A DNA stretch of 33,688 bases from Candidatus Poribacteria bacterium (GCA_003635185.1 PYJA01000016.1:1-33688); one strand, 5' to 3'. Positions 24,501 to 32,829 are shown, counted from the stretch's first letter. Notes: generated by a model not told the origin, from the sequence alone. Translations and numbers: made by a program.

Positions 24501-27500
24501 AGATCGTTTTTGTGTCAACGACATCTCCAGAGTAGAATTCCTTCGGGGCACCAGTTTTGTCTATACCAACAGATTGTTGTCCGGGAAAAACCACCTTTAC
24601 TGTTAGTTCTCCATCAAAATTGGTATTTCGTGTAAAAACTTTCTTGTTCGTTTTAGGATCATAGCGTGCAGTCTGAATGAATCCGGGGGCAATTGTAAGC
24701 GTATCGCCTCCTTTGACTGTCTTTGTCTCAATTTCGGGCAAGATTTCATAATCTGCCATTGCGATCTGCATCGCCGGATCCCCAAAAAGTGTATATTCAA
24801 GCATGATATCAAGCTGCGATGTGCCTTCTGTCAGAAGATATTCAAGTTTAGAATCAAAGCTGAGAGGACCAAGTTGTCGGACATCGCGTTGGAATAACAT
24901 ATCAAAAATAATTCGGTTTAGTGCATCGTTACCGCTGCCGTAAGTGAGGCGTGTTGCGCTGAGCATCCCGATGATACCGCCTCTATCTTTACGTAGCAGT
25001 TTTTCAGCCATACTCGGTTCGCCGGGTTTGTCAAAATACCCGTTATAGCAACTCAAAACGAGCATAAAGGGTTGATGTGCGGTCTCTTTGACTTTATCAA
25101 TAGAGGTGTTATCAAAGATAATTTCGTGTGCCCAGACGACCCGTCCGCCGTGTCCAGCGTATTGAGCAACAACGCCTCCATCCCCCAAGGCATTAATAAT
25201 TAAGTCTTTCGCGACGTGTCGAGGATGTCTTCCTGAAAATTTTTCGGGATTAGCTTCAACTTCATCTGTGACATCTTCAAGATAAATTTCAACAGTTTCG
25301 TAGCCAAGTCGTGTATGGTCTTTGGCAATTTCGTTGAGACTCTTTTTAAAGATATGATCACCGGAATTGCTAACTTCATCATCAGCGACCGAGATAATTC
25401 GGCGTCTCCATGCCCCATTAGGGCGTTGTGCTTCATAATTGATAATCTTGTCAACAACTGTGTCTGCTTCCGCCTCACTTTCAACACTTAATCTGCCGAC
25501 ATAAAAATCTACGAATTCATCGTGTCCAGAGACTGTGGCGTACCAATGGTCTGCGGAGGTTCTACCGTACGAATCAGTTGAAATATAGTGAGGAGGAATA
25601 TAACCTGTAAGTTCTGGGGGTTCAAGATAAATATCTTTATCTATACCTCGGAAATCATAAGTGCCATCACCGAGGATAACCAAATATGAGAGTGCTGGGG
25701 GAGCCCAATTTTGATACGTATAAGTTAGAAAGTTTTTTATCCAAATCGGATGCACTGTTCCATCACCGAAGGTGTTATAAACATCTGTCACGTTAACAAC
25801 TTTGGTTCGGTATCCGCCCCCTCCTGTTGTCGCTCGCCAGTTCGCTAATTTTTCGGCTGTACCTCTAAATCTCGGATGTGTCAAGATGAGGTAATCCGCA
25901 CCGTTCAACGGGTTTCGTAAATCTACCGGTGGGACGGTTTCAATCTGAATAGGTTTCCGAAGGGCAGTCTCAGCTACTGCTATAAACTCAGTTGTGCGGG
26001 TATCCGGGACCTGAAAAGTTGCTGTATATGTGATATTTGGTACAGTTCTGATGTCACCAGAATTTAATGCTTGGAGACGCGTGCGCATGGCGTTATCGGT
26101 TGCGCGGCGCGTAATATTAACGCCTTGAAGTTTTGCCGTAAGTGTGTCCCCATCTGTTTCAAAAACGGTAATCTGGGGATCAAGAAAGGCATCAATCCGA
26201 AATTGATGTTTAATACCTTTATTTTCACCGTCCTGCCTTGCCTTGACAGGAGTGCGAAAACGGAGTTGGTCGTTCACAGCTAAAAAAAGGCGTGTATATT
26301 CAACCCAAAATCGATTGAGGTAGATATGATAGGGATAGCGTGTTGTATCCTCTTCAAAAGTGGTATCAATACGGGTTAAAGAAAGAACGTTTGTTTCACC
26401 TTGTGCAACATCTTTAAGATTATTCCAGGTACGAAGGCTCTTTGAAAGGGTCACTTGTGCTTGGTAATCCCATGTTGCGCGATCAAACTGCACGCCATTA
26501 ACGGCTGCTAAGATTTCATGTGTTACAGGCGTTCCACCTTGCAAAACGACCTGTACCTCTGGCGGTTCAAAACTTTTCGCAACGTCGTAGAGCGGAAATT
26601 CAAGTCGTAATTCTCCAATTTCACTTGCATTTTTGATACCGTCCCAGTACCAAAAGTCTAAAGTATCAAACCATTTGTGTTTATCACCAGACGCGACGGT
26701 ATCCGGATCAACAAATTCAAGGTTATTGGTAAGATGATCCTCCTCAAAAACGACGCGCGATCGGAAGGTTGGCACTTGCACCGCTGTTGCATCGCTGGGA
26801 CTTGCTTCAATCTGTGGGACCCGTGCCGGATGTTGTCCTTCGTTAGCGATACTTAGCCAGTAAACGTTCCACAAGGTGTAAGCATTCTTTGGAAAAGGAC
26901 TTTCGGGATCAGTAGAACTGTGGGCTAAGAAAAAGATCGCATCTTCTGCGTCAAAACTTCTATCTACTGCACCACTAATGTAGATAGGAATTTCTTGGTC
27001 CCCGTGTGTGAGACGGACTTTTCGCGGGTCAATTCCTATCAGGTCAATGCCCCAATCGGTCCGGAGGGATGCCGCAGTAACCTTATATACGCCGCTTTCA
27101 TCAATATAGAGTTTATAACGGGTCTGCAGTGATTGGTCTGTCTGTCCTGGTGCAGCAGGAGCAGATGGGAGCGTGCCTCTACCAGCACCGACACCCCGCG
27201 CCCTTTCCAAATCAACGTTGAAAACCTTGCGGTAGTCCCCGTAGTTGAAAATCTGCTGTGCAAATGTTTGTTCGTAAGGAGATAAGGTATGCTTTAAGTT
27301 TGCGGGAACAGCGTTGAATGAGGTGCCTGTCTCACGGGTTTTCAATTGTGAATTAAAAGGAATAAAAACAGTAAGACTGTTATAAGAACGAAGTTCGCGC
27401 GTTGCAGCGTTATATTGTACTGGATGTAAAGATAAACTGATGACCCGTTGTGAACGGATGTAACCATCCATTTCTATGCGTGCTAAAACTGATGGATACG

Positions 27501-28071
27501 GCGCGGCACCGGAATTAGGGTTTGTCTCTTTTTTATTGGGGAGATGTCCCGTACCGTTATCGGTTTGTCCAGGGCCAGCTTTAACAGAAACACCTTCGGT
27601 ACTCACAGGGACCTCTTTTTGCGTTAGCAGAAGCCGTACACCACTATGGGAACGTGAAGTCCCAGCGTTGACAGAAACATCAGCGTTGTTCAGTTGTGCG
27701 TCAGCAGGAACAGCTAAGAGCAGACGCGTGACTGGCAATCTGGGATAACCCGGTTCTTGAATCCAATCGCACTCTGAATATTTTACCGTATGGTACACAC
27801 CGCCACCCGCACTTTTAAACTGGGTATCCGATTTGACTTGTGTAACATGGAGTTGTGGAAGTCTGAAATTTACGGTAATACCATCTGCTGTGGTCGTTTG
27901 GGTCAGAATAAGCGAATTATCAGCAACTGCAGCGAAACTAAAGACACACAAAATTGATACGAAAATAAAACAAGGCGCGCACATGGCACGCATTGATACC
28001 ATGGGGAATATTCTCAAAAAATGTTGTATTGCGTATAGTAACGCGGACACAATACGTTTACACAAAGACAC
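21580..28071 (-). CDS. Giant C25 (gingipain-type) cysteine peptidase, PorU-like, with T9SS-type C-terminal region
   Basis: About 2163 aa. A hydrophobic segment (CFIFVSILCVFSFAAVADN) acts as signal sequence. The C25 domain contains LVILGDGTYDFRG, FYVGRLSV, the catalytic His in AQYAGHGG (about residue 974) and Cys in LVLSCYNGYFD (about 1007), then LLEYTLFGDPAMQI at its end. A long beta-rich part follows, ending in YPNPFTRDT ... TLTGRLIRQL ... WDGKDDDGNEVANGVYYGKI, a FlgD/CTD-like module. PorU is the type IX secretion sortase, though this is longer than usual. The start is uncertain: the GTG at 28071 has AGGAG 4 bases upstream, and the frame opens at 28110 (TTG) and 28104 (ATG). Confidence 0.85.
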   Translation of the reverse strand: MSLCKRIVSALLYAIQHFLRIFPMVSMRAMCAPCFIFVSILCVFSFAAVADNSLILTQTTTADGITVNFRLPQLHVTQVKSDTQFKSAGGGVYHTVKYSECDWIQEPGYPRLPVTRLLLAVPADAQLNNADVSVNAGTSRSHSGVRLLLTQKEVPVSTEGVSVKAGPGQTDNGTGHLPNKKETNPNSGAAPYPSVLARIEMDGYIRSQRVISLSLHPVQYNAATRELRSYNSLTVFIPFNSQLKTRETGTSFNAVPANLKHTLSPYEQTFAQQIFNYGDYRKVFNVDLERARGVGAGRGTLPSAPAAPGQTDQSLQTRYKLYIDESGVYKVTAASLRTDWGIDLIGIDPRKVRLTHGDQEIPIYISGAVDRSFDAEDAIFFLAHSSTDPESPFPKNAYTLWNVYWLSIANEGQHPARVPQIEASPSDATAVQVPTFRSRVVFEEDHLTNNLEFVDPDTVASGDKHKWFDTLDFWYWDGIKNASEIGELRLEFPLYDVAKSFEPPEVQVVLQGGTPVTHEILAAVNGVQFDRATWDYQAQVTLSKSLRTWNNLKDVAQGETNVLSLTRIDTTFEEDTTRYPYHIYLNRFWVEYTRLFLAVNDQLRFRTPVKARQDGENKGIKHQFRIDAFLDPQITVFETDGDTLTAKLQGVNITRRATDNAMRTRLQALNSGDIRTVPNITYTATFQVPDTRTTEFIAVAETALRKPIQIETVPPVDLRNPLNGADYLILTHPRFRGTAEKLANWRATTGGGGYRTKVVNVTDVYNTFGDGTVHPIWIKNFLTYTYQNWAPPALSYLVILGDGTYDFRGIDKDIYLEPPELTGYIPPHYISTDSYGRTSADHWYATVSGHDEFVDFYVGRLSVESEAEADTVVDKIINYEAQRPNGAWRRRIISVADDEVSNSGDHIFKKSLNEIAKDHTRLGYETVEIYLEDVTDEVEANPEKFSGRHPRHVAKDLIINALGDGGVVAQYAGHGGRVVWAHEIIFDNTSIDKVKETAHQPFMLVLSCYNGYFDKPGEPSMAEKLLRKDRGGIIGMLSATRLTYGSGNDALNRIIFDMLFQRDVRQLGPLSFDSKLEYLLTEGTSQLDIMLEYTLFGDPAMQIAMADYEILPEIETKTVKGGDTLTIAPGFIQTARYDPKTNKKVFTRNTNFDGELTVKVVFPGQQSVGIDKTGAPKEFYSGDVVDTKTISVQRGSYPAVKFSVPENISPGDAHVEYYAENATEIAVGGDGFTVEVPKILDIKPKVVTASSGEDMFEISVLVSDENKETVSVVLEWRNLQTADNGKVALEPAETNSDSTSAIASTARWWKLPEPLPVPTDGSALRYDIQVTDEDDFVVISDYYRFYPYRYPNLSVVSKRGENTGQISYKLGDSKGAAHERFLSVDIEVVGSTNANDDAISENDLISELGLSDVNIEVIFFSGNPDIDENGIVDADANLLGRTQIKPNDWVVRNPLHQQSNAYTPDPLNINPIATVAIPISLRSGIHDVFVYVDPIFSEADQQGKVVESNEQDNIGYRQLTVSGSIVGDVPARTVSVDGGIRIVTPAEVVADKPSLLTVLPIMPDTVDAEDAYFIGGTGEVRNTKTESPFPIKGNFKTGMLFPVTLAAHPSLQGYTLHLNETTSDALWNSFKLQAPVTVEFDFDWTALQQEVIEELFGSDADVSIDMSAIEDTLSTAVEARGRDLGIYLWLDALANWTRLESEIKRHANGKIDTATRATQIRNNNTGDGIIRDVHIPQEGVDVGVWIALFETARTYRLLFIPEETSGNTKLNNHQLEEIARGISRTSWTNVEINSAADVPGFTFDIRDGETPFQFGDILRFSVTKIEIPGQEIVQFYASAFASGNRGNGTIQYLDLAQETTIPQDTWLIMFVSPTQFQIEGERTGVLTEDGAPIYGTVGKPLEHSDYGLNLLITQGRKPFTAGDRFLFETATVGTIQAKTSYLGALSCLRSEDTVPPDIQLTVGNQQHFTSGASVDAAPLIQATLTDARGIDYITRPVELALGRFGEFETIAETEYKLTQHPSSTQLILTYNSPELEPREYQLRLTASDLDGNEGENEITFHVHGKLQLVEPLNYPNPFTRDTTVTCELTKPAKSLTVKIYTLTGRLIRQLKTEAPAGFVQLKWDGKDDDGNEVANGVYYGKIIVKSLDDEKDQTHILKMMKLK

Positions 28072-28308
28072 TGATCTCCTATTCCAATGTTTAATTGAGG
28101 GCATTATCAAAACCTGAAGACGAACTGTAAAGTATATTTTACTAAGGATAACGATTTACTTTTAGTTGCAAACCGATTTGGTTTTCTTCAAAAAATATGA
28201 ATTTCGCAAACCTATAATTTTCTACCTGCTGCGGTAGTGGCGATTTCAAACGTTGCCTATAAAGATGTGTTGACTTTCCACAACCAATTTGGCAACTACC
28301 TTCTCCAC

Positions 28309-29289
28309 TTATATCTTCAAAATAATCTTTCCAAAATTACGATTCGCTTCCATATATTCGTGCGCTTCACGCGCTTGTGCTAAAGGATACACAGAATCAA
28401 TGACTGATCGGAGTGTTCCTGCTTTTAACGCCGGCAGCCAACGTTGGGCAAATCGCTGCGTGATAGCAATTTTTTCATCAAGTGATTGCGGGCGCATGAC
28501 AGAACCGATAACTTGCAGGCGTTTGCGCATCACTACTCCTAAGTCTATTTCTGTAACGGCACCGCCCATCAATCCGACTTGTAATAAACGTCCTTTCGTT
28601 TTCAGAATCTGCAAGTTCCGCGCGAGATATGGCGCACCAATAAAGTCTAACACGACATCCACACCGTCCCCATCTGTCAGCCGCTCAATTTCAGCAACAA
28701 AATCAGATTGCTTATAGTTAATACCTGCTATAGCGCCCAGTGCTTTGCAGTTGTCAATTTTATTGGGTGTGCCTGCGGTGACAAACACACGCGCCCCAGC
28801 GTGATGTGCTATCTGTATGCCTGCCGTGCCAACTCCGCTTCCGCCTGCATGAATTAGAATGCTCTCACCGTCTGTGAGTTGCCCTAACGTAAATATGTTC
28901 TCATTAGCAGTAAAAAACACCTCTGGCACAGCAGCGGCTTCTTCAAAACTCCATTCGTCTGGGACGCACATTGCCATGCGGTAGTCAATAACCGCCTGTT
29001 CGGCATAACCACCGCCGCCTACAAGTCCAAAGACTCTATCGCCTTCATTAAATCCGGTAACAGCTTCTCCCATTCCCGCAACTGTGCCAGCAATTTCTAA
29101 ACCGAGTATTTCGGATTCACCGGGTGGTGGCGGATATCCGCCGCGGCGTTGGATGAGATCAGCGCGATTCAGGGCAGTTGCCTTGACATCCACCAGTAGC
29201 TGCGTTTGTGTCGGCTGAGGTGGAGCGACCTCGCTCAATTGCAGGACTCCTGGTCCTCCGTCTCTATCCCTAACAATTGCTTTCATCAT
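28309..29289 (-). CDS. NAD(P)H:quinone oxidoreductase, zinc-free MDR family (Qor/PIG3-like)
   Basis: 326 aa. The N-terminal GroES-like domain has LLVDVKATALNRADLIQRRGGYPPPP and LGLEIAGTV, the PIG3-type signature. The nucleotide-binding fold has ILIHAGGSGVGTAGIQIA, and VDVVLDFIGAPYLARNL and KGRLLQVGLMGG follow. No zinc-ligand Cys set is present, so it reduces quinones or enones with NADPH rather than acting as an alcohol dehydrogenase. GAAGGA lies 4-7 bases before the tandem ATGATG start. It stands alone, 200 bases from the C25 gene start. Confidence 0.92.
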   Translation of the reverse strand: MMKAIVRDRDGGPGVLQLSEVAPPQPTQTQLLVDVKATALNRADLIQRRGGYPPPPGESEILGLEIAGTVAGMGEAVTGFNEGDRVFGLVGGGGYAEQAVIDYRMAMCVPDEWSFEEAAAVPEVFFTANENIFTLGQLTDGESILIHAGGSGVGTAGIQIAHHAGARVFVTAGTPNKIDNCKALGAIAGINYKQSDFVAEIERLTDGDGVDVVLDFIGAPYLARNLQILKTKGRLLQVGLMGGAVTEIDLGVVMRKRLQVIGSVMRPQSLDEKIAITQRFAQRWLPALKAGTLRSVIDSVYPLAQAREAHEYMEANRNFGKIILKI

Positions 29290-29400
29290 TTTTCCTTCTC
29301 TACAGTCTATTTAGAATTTTATCATAGATTATGCCGTTGCGTCAATTTTCTTATTTCCCCCCAGAGGTGTTCTGTTTTCAAGTTTTTCTTAACATTTTAT

Positions 29401-29540
29401 ATCTGAATCACGGAAGGCGCGGAGAACGCGGAGGACACAGTAGCGTTTTGTTCCATTACTATCTCTGCTTAGAAAAAACATAAACGAATAGAAAGGACTT
29501 CCGTGTCCTCCGTGTCCTCCGCGATTTCCGTGATTCAGAT
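29401..29540. repeat. Imperfect inverted-repeat hairpin element (about 140 bp)
   Basis: ATCTGAATCACGGAA (29401-29415) is mirrored by TTCCGTGATTCAGAT (29526-29540), and matching continues imperfectly inward through CGCGGAGGACAC-type repeats. The interior has no coding frame. The right flank (AAAAAAGGGTGACAAA) echoes the end of the 86-bp element near 8891-8912 in reverse. MITE-like; no target duplication found. Confidence 0.65.
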
Positions 29541-29585
29541 AAAAAAGGGTGACAAAATATTTACACACCCAAAAGAAAAAAATTG

Positions 29586-29614
29586 TTGAGCAAAAAATTT
29601 AAACGTTGTATAAT
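29586..29614 (+). promoter_or_regulatory. Upstream tandem promoter P1
   Basis: TTGAGC (29586-29591), 17-base spacer, TATAAT (29609-29614), 61 bases upstream of the second promoter. Confidence 0.5.
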
Positions 29615-29626
29615 ACTTAAAAATGG

Positions 29627-29685
29627 AAATTACTTACTAAAGTAATTTGACATTTTTGTTGAAGTATAGTATAATTTCAACAAAA
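29627..29685 (+). promoter_or_regulatory. Consensus promoter P2 embedded in two palindromes
   Basis: TTGACA (29647-29652), 17-base spacer, TATAAT (29670-29675): a perfect sigma-70 promoter. A 9-bp inverted repeat, AAATTACTT/AAGTAATTT (29627-29635, 29640-29648), overlaps the -35 box, and a 10-bp one, TTTTGTTGAA/TTCAACAAAA (29654-29663, 29676-29685), brackets the -10 box. Both are plausible repressor operators. Confidence 0.7.
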
Positions 29686-30035
29686 GGTGTGATAAATTCA
29701 CAAGATGTTTGTGTGTTACACCTGGGCACGCTTACCCAGCTTTGCTGGGGCGCGCTGATAGTGTTACGACCACTCTCAACGCGCGGCCATGCCATACTGT
29801 AACTATGACAGGACTGGTTTTCATTTTAGCACAGGCACAGGGTCTGTGACTATTGAAACATGGAAACCAGCGGGCCCGAAGGAAACAGTTGACAGCAACT
29901 TTTCATTTTCCTGCCAACATCTCTCCTTTCGGGACTGTCAAAATCAAGAATGACCGCTGGACGCAAAGTGCGTTCAACGGAGAAATTATCAGATATGCTT
30001 ATGGGAGTATATCTATCCATAAAAGAAGAAATAAA
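29686..30035 (+). other. Long structured leader ahead of the secreted protein gene
   Basis: From the predicted start near 29682 to the ATG at 30036 is about 350 bases with no convincing coding frame. It contains CCCAGC-ttt-GCTGGG (29735-29749) and a second hairpin joining GCGCG near 29750 to CGCGC near 29785 with an inner GATAGTG/CACTCTC stem. I recognise no known riboswitch. It may be a leader element or a separate small RNA. Confidence 0.45.
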
Positions 30036-30845
30036 ATGAAAAGTACGAAGATAGTCGGGATCGCAATAGCGGTCTGTTTCCTGTTGCTCGGTGTTCAGAA
30101 GAGTGATGCTTTTAAAATTGTGGAATTCCCCTCCGATACGGAGGATTACGCATCTGGTGGTTACACATACCACTCGGCATACCTAAAAACGGATGTGCCT
30201 TTTTATTGTGTATGGTGGCATGTTGATGGGAATTTCGCAGGATATACTGATGGTAGTAATAAAAAGACTGAAGCTTGGTTCAGTCCTTATTGGCTTACTG
30301 GCAGTCTTAAGGGGGTTAAACACACGATCAAGGCAGAAGTTGGATGGCTTGAGGCTGATGGCACTTCCCACTTTGCTACCGATTCCTATGTTTTGAGACT
30401 ATTTGAACCGAAATACACATCCGAACCGGAGGTGCCCCCGAAAAGAAACCCAAGTGCTTCAGGGTATTCAGAACTCACGAGACAGTATTATGATGGAAGT
30501 AATATTGTGATGGAGGGTAGTGTTTCTGCGACTAACTCAAAGAAGGGGGAGGGTATATGGGCTTACTCCCGTTTTGGACATATTTTGGAGGAAAACGGGC
30601 GGGTTATCGCTGCGAAGGAACGCGATGATCCGTTGGATGCCGATGGCAATCTCGATCCGCAACTCATTAACTCGGGGGTTGGCGGTTATTCACACTCCGA
30701 TAGCCTTCCACTCTATGTGGGATCACTCGCAGGGCGGGAGGTTGACTCGATTGCTTATGTTCGGCTTGTTGTGGGTGGATTCGCTGGGACAGACCACTAC
30801 TTTATCGGAAATACTGAGACGTTTACTGACGCAGATAATAAGTAG
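30036..30845 (+). CDS. Secreted protein of unknown function
   Basis: 269 aa from the ATG at 30036, with a clear signal peptide (MKSTKIVGIAIAVCFLLLG then VQKSDA-FK). The mature part is rich in aromatic residues and Gly/Ser, with stretches such as YASGGYTYHSAYLKTD, VWWHVDGNFAGYT and SVSATNSKKGEGIWAYSRFG that look like beta strands; the first half resembles an Ig-like fold by eye. No enzyme motif. The frame is open upstream to 29853 but that part is in the leader and not protein-like. Expression probably comes from the tandem promoters at 29586-29675. Confidence 0.75.
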   Translation: MKSTKIVGIAIAVCFLLLGVQKSDAFKIVEFPSDTEDYASGGYTYHSAYLKTDVPFYCVWWHVDGNFAGYTDGSNKKTEAWFSPYWLTGSLKGVKHTIKAEVGWLEADGTSHFATDSYVLRLFEPKYTSEPEVPPKRNPSASGYSELTRQYYDGSNIVMEGSVSATNSKKGEGIWAYSRFGHILEENGRVIAAKERDDPLDADGNLDPQLINSGVGGYSHSDSLPLYVGSLAGREVDSIAYVRLVVGGFAGTDHYFIGNTETFTDADNK

Positions 30846-30914
30846 GATGCCCCATTCTGATTAACTGAAGCAGCCCTGTTAAAGGGGTTGCTTCTAAAAG
30901 TTCGAAAGCAGCAC

Positions 30915-30969
30915 AAACTGGCAGATTGTGGGACATGACTATTAAAAACAGTGCACAATCTGGCAGTTT
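30915..30969. repeat. 16-bp inverted repeat with one mismatch
   Basis: AAACTGGCAGATTGTG (30915-30930) and CACAATCTGGCAGTTT (30954-30969) pair except at one position, with a 23-base loop. It lies between two secreted-protein genes and could be a terminator for the first or an operator for the second. No T-tract. Confidence 0.5.
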
Positions 30970-31020
30970 ATGCTACCTTTCGCACAACCTAACAGGTTAT
31001 GGGACAAAGAGGAGGATCCG

Positions 31021-32049
31021 ATGCTGTTTTGGAAACTGGTACGTATACTTTTGATTCTATTGTTATGTCCGATGGTGGCGCGTGCGAAGATCATTTTTAT
31101 CTCTACCTCAACCCCCCTTGGTCCAGATAGATACATTTACGTCATGAATGACGATGGCAGCGATAAGACGCTTGTTTATGACGGGAAACCCAGGATATGG
31201 GACACGCGCTGGACACCTACCGGACAGATTGTTTTTGAAAGTCAGACTAAGCTTTACCGGATAAATCCGGATGGTACAGGTCTTGAGGAACTCGCTGCCC
31301 CTGGTGGGGAGCGTATTGGGGACTTTACTGTTTCGCCCGATGGGAAAAAGATTATGTTTGACTGGACAGAACGTATTGATGGGACAGCTGTCACGAGCGT
31401 GCGTGTGTTAGATATTGAAACGGGCAAGATCAGAAAGATAGCAGATATGAATTTTGCTTTTCCTGATTGGTCTCCGGATGGGAGACATATTGTGTATTCA
31501 ACGGCGATAGTTGGGGGTGGCGGTGGGAATAGTCTTTGGATTATGGACGCGGATGGGCGCAATCCACGGCAGCTGGACTTGCCGCCTCCTAGAGCGGCGG
31601 GGCTGAATGTGAATGTCGCGGCGTGGGGTCCGCGCTGGTCGCCCAATAGCCAGCAGATCGTGTATACACAAGAACACTTTACTTGGGAGCCACATGGGAA
31701 TGGTTTGGCTCTTATCCGGAAAGCGCTCTACATTGTGATTTGCGATAGAAACGGCAAAACGATCAGGCAGTTAAAGGTGCCGAAAAACTTAGATGCTGCG
31801 AGTTTTGCCTGGATAGACGGTGGCAGATCTATCCTTTTCACTGGGTGGGAGCGGGTTCTGAATAGAGTGCCGCTTGAAAAGGAAGAACCCTCACGTAGTA
31901 TCTATAAGTATAATCTCAGGACAGATGAGATGGTTCAGATCACCAACCATCCGGGCGATGACAGTGATATAGATTGGATCAGTGATGATGTGTTATCGGT
32001 CACTCCACAAGGTAAAAAAAAAGTGACGTGGGGGGCGATTAAGGAGTAA
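31021..32049 (+). CDS. Secreted TolB-like (PD40) beta-propeller protein
   Basis: 342 aa from the ATG at 31021, with AGGAGG 6-7 bases upstream; an earlier in-frame ATG at 30970 lacks a site. Signal peptide MLFWKLVRILLILLLCPMVA-RA. Repeats of the TolB/PD40 type follow: YIYVMNDDGSDKTLV, LYRINPDGTGLEEL, FTVSPDGKKIMFDW, FPDWSPDGRHIVYST, LWIMDADGRNPRQL, PRWSPNSQQIVYT. Such propellers act in the periplasm or on the surface as binding scaffolds. Single-gene unit with its own terminator. Confidence 0.88.
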   Translation: MLFWKLVRILLILLLCPMVARAKIIFISTSTPLGPDRYIYVMNDDGSDKTLVYDGKPRIWDTRWTPTGQIVFESQTKLYRINPDGTGLEELAAPGGERIGDFTVSPDGKKIMFDWTERIDGTAVTSVRVLDIETGKIRKIADMNFAFPDWSPDGRHIVYSTAIVGGGGGNSLWIMDADGRNPRQLDLPPPRAAGLNVNVAAWGPRWSPNSQQIVYTQEHFTWEPHGNGLALIRKALYIVICDRNGKTIRQLKVPKNLDAASFAWIDGGRSILFTGWERVLNRVPLEKEEPSRSIYKYNLRTDEMVQITNHPGDDSDIDWISDDVLSVTPQGKKKVTWGAIKE

Positions 32050-32077
32050 AGCCGTCCGCTGTAACATCATATTTTGG

Positions 32078-32115
32078 ACAGGCAGGTACTCTTTTGGGTG
32101 CCTGCCTGTTTCTTT
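32078..32115 (+). terminator. Rho-independent terminator
   Basis: A 12-bp stem ACAGGCAGGTAC / GTGCCTGCCTGT (one G-T pair), an 8-base loop and a T-rich tail TTCTTT, 28 bases after the propeller gene stop. Confidence 0.85.
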
Positions 32116-32274
32116 GCGTTGATTGGACAACACTGTCAAAAGTAGCCTTATACCGAACTCACGTTAAGTGGACGAACCACAAAAAATTTAGCGGGATGGA
32201 CAACTTTTCCGATATAATAACGTCTAATTTAAAAAACACATTTCACGTAAAAAATTATCTTATAGGAGTAAGCA

Positions 32275-32757
32275 ATGTCAAATGTTTCGCAAAATCAAAC
32301 GTTGCAGCACCAGTTCAATCCAGTAAAGGCAAAATTGGCATACATGGAGGAATGTTTTGGGCAATTGCAGAATGGTCTTCCAACAAACAAAGAAGAATAT
32401 GTAGCAGCTGATAGACTAACACATTCTTATATTAAAAGCTGTTTTCTGATGATTGTGCAACGTGCAGTAGACATAAACAATGCCATCATAGAATTTAGCG
32501 GTAAGACACCTCCTTACCAAAAATACCAAGGCTTTCGTATCGTTCAAGAGAGCGGTGTCATCGATCTGAAAACATTAAATTTTTTTGAACAAGCCTTAAA
32601 CTGCTATCAGAAGATCGCTAACCCTTATGAAGGGATCCCAGCCTCCGAACTCTACGATGTTTCTTCACAGCTGCTGCAACACGGTAAAGCCTACATGCAC
32701 CAGATAAACGAATTCTTTAGTGAAACGTCCGGCACCAAAGTCGTTGAAAGTAGTTAA
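32275..32757 (+). CDS. HepT/DUF86-like HEPN protein with degenerate catalytic motif
   Basis: 160 aa; AGGAG is 7 bases before the ATG. DRLTHSYIKSCFLMIVQRAVDINNAIIEF and KYQGFRIVQESGVID match the helical start of HepT/DUF86 proteins (hydrophobic helix, A-D-I-N-I, G-V-I). Where HepT has R-N-x3-H-x-Y, this protein reads YQKIANPY: the Arg and His are gone and only the last Tyr remains, so ribonuclease activity is unlikely. No MntA-type nucleotidyltransferase is next to it. It may be a solo helical protein related to HepT. A promoter is not clear, though TATAAT occurs near 32213. Confidence 0.65.
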   Translation: MSNVSQNQTLQHQFNPVKAKLAYMEECFGQLQNGLPTNKEEYVAADRLTHSYIKSCFLMIVQRAVDINNAIIEFSGKTPPYQKYQGFRIVQESGVIDLKTLNFFEQALNCYQKIANPYEGIPASELYDVSSQLLQHGKAYMHQINEFFSETSGTKVVESS

Positions 32758-32799
32758 AAAGGACAGAACACATCCCTTTTTATAATTCACCATAAAACG

Positions 32800-32829
32800 A
32801 TAAGGGTTGAAGATATCTTCAACCCTTAT
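32800..32829. repeat. 30-bp perfect palindrome
   Basis: ATAAGGGTTGAAGAT followed directly by its reverse complement, 42 bases after the HepT-like gene. It could form a cruciform, a terminator stem or a dimeric protein site. A weaker A-rich/T-rich stem precedes it (32757-32782). Confidence 0.65.

Noticed and set aside
29686-29850. Known structured RNA such as 6S, SRP RNA or tmRNA
   Set aside because: The hairpins do not show the conserved sequence marks of any of these, so only an unassigned leader is claimed.
29853-30035. N-terminal extension of the secreted protein to 29853
   Set aside because: It would bury the signal peptide 61 residues inside and lacks a ribosome site; the ATG at 30036 gives a normal signal sequence.
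32275-32757. HepT-MntA toxin-antitoxin pair
   Set aside because: No nucleotidyltransferase gene is adjacent and the HepT motif is degenerate.
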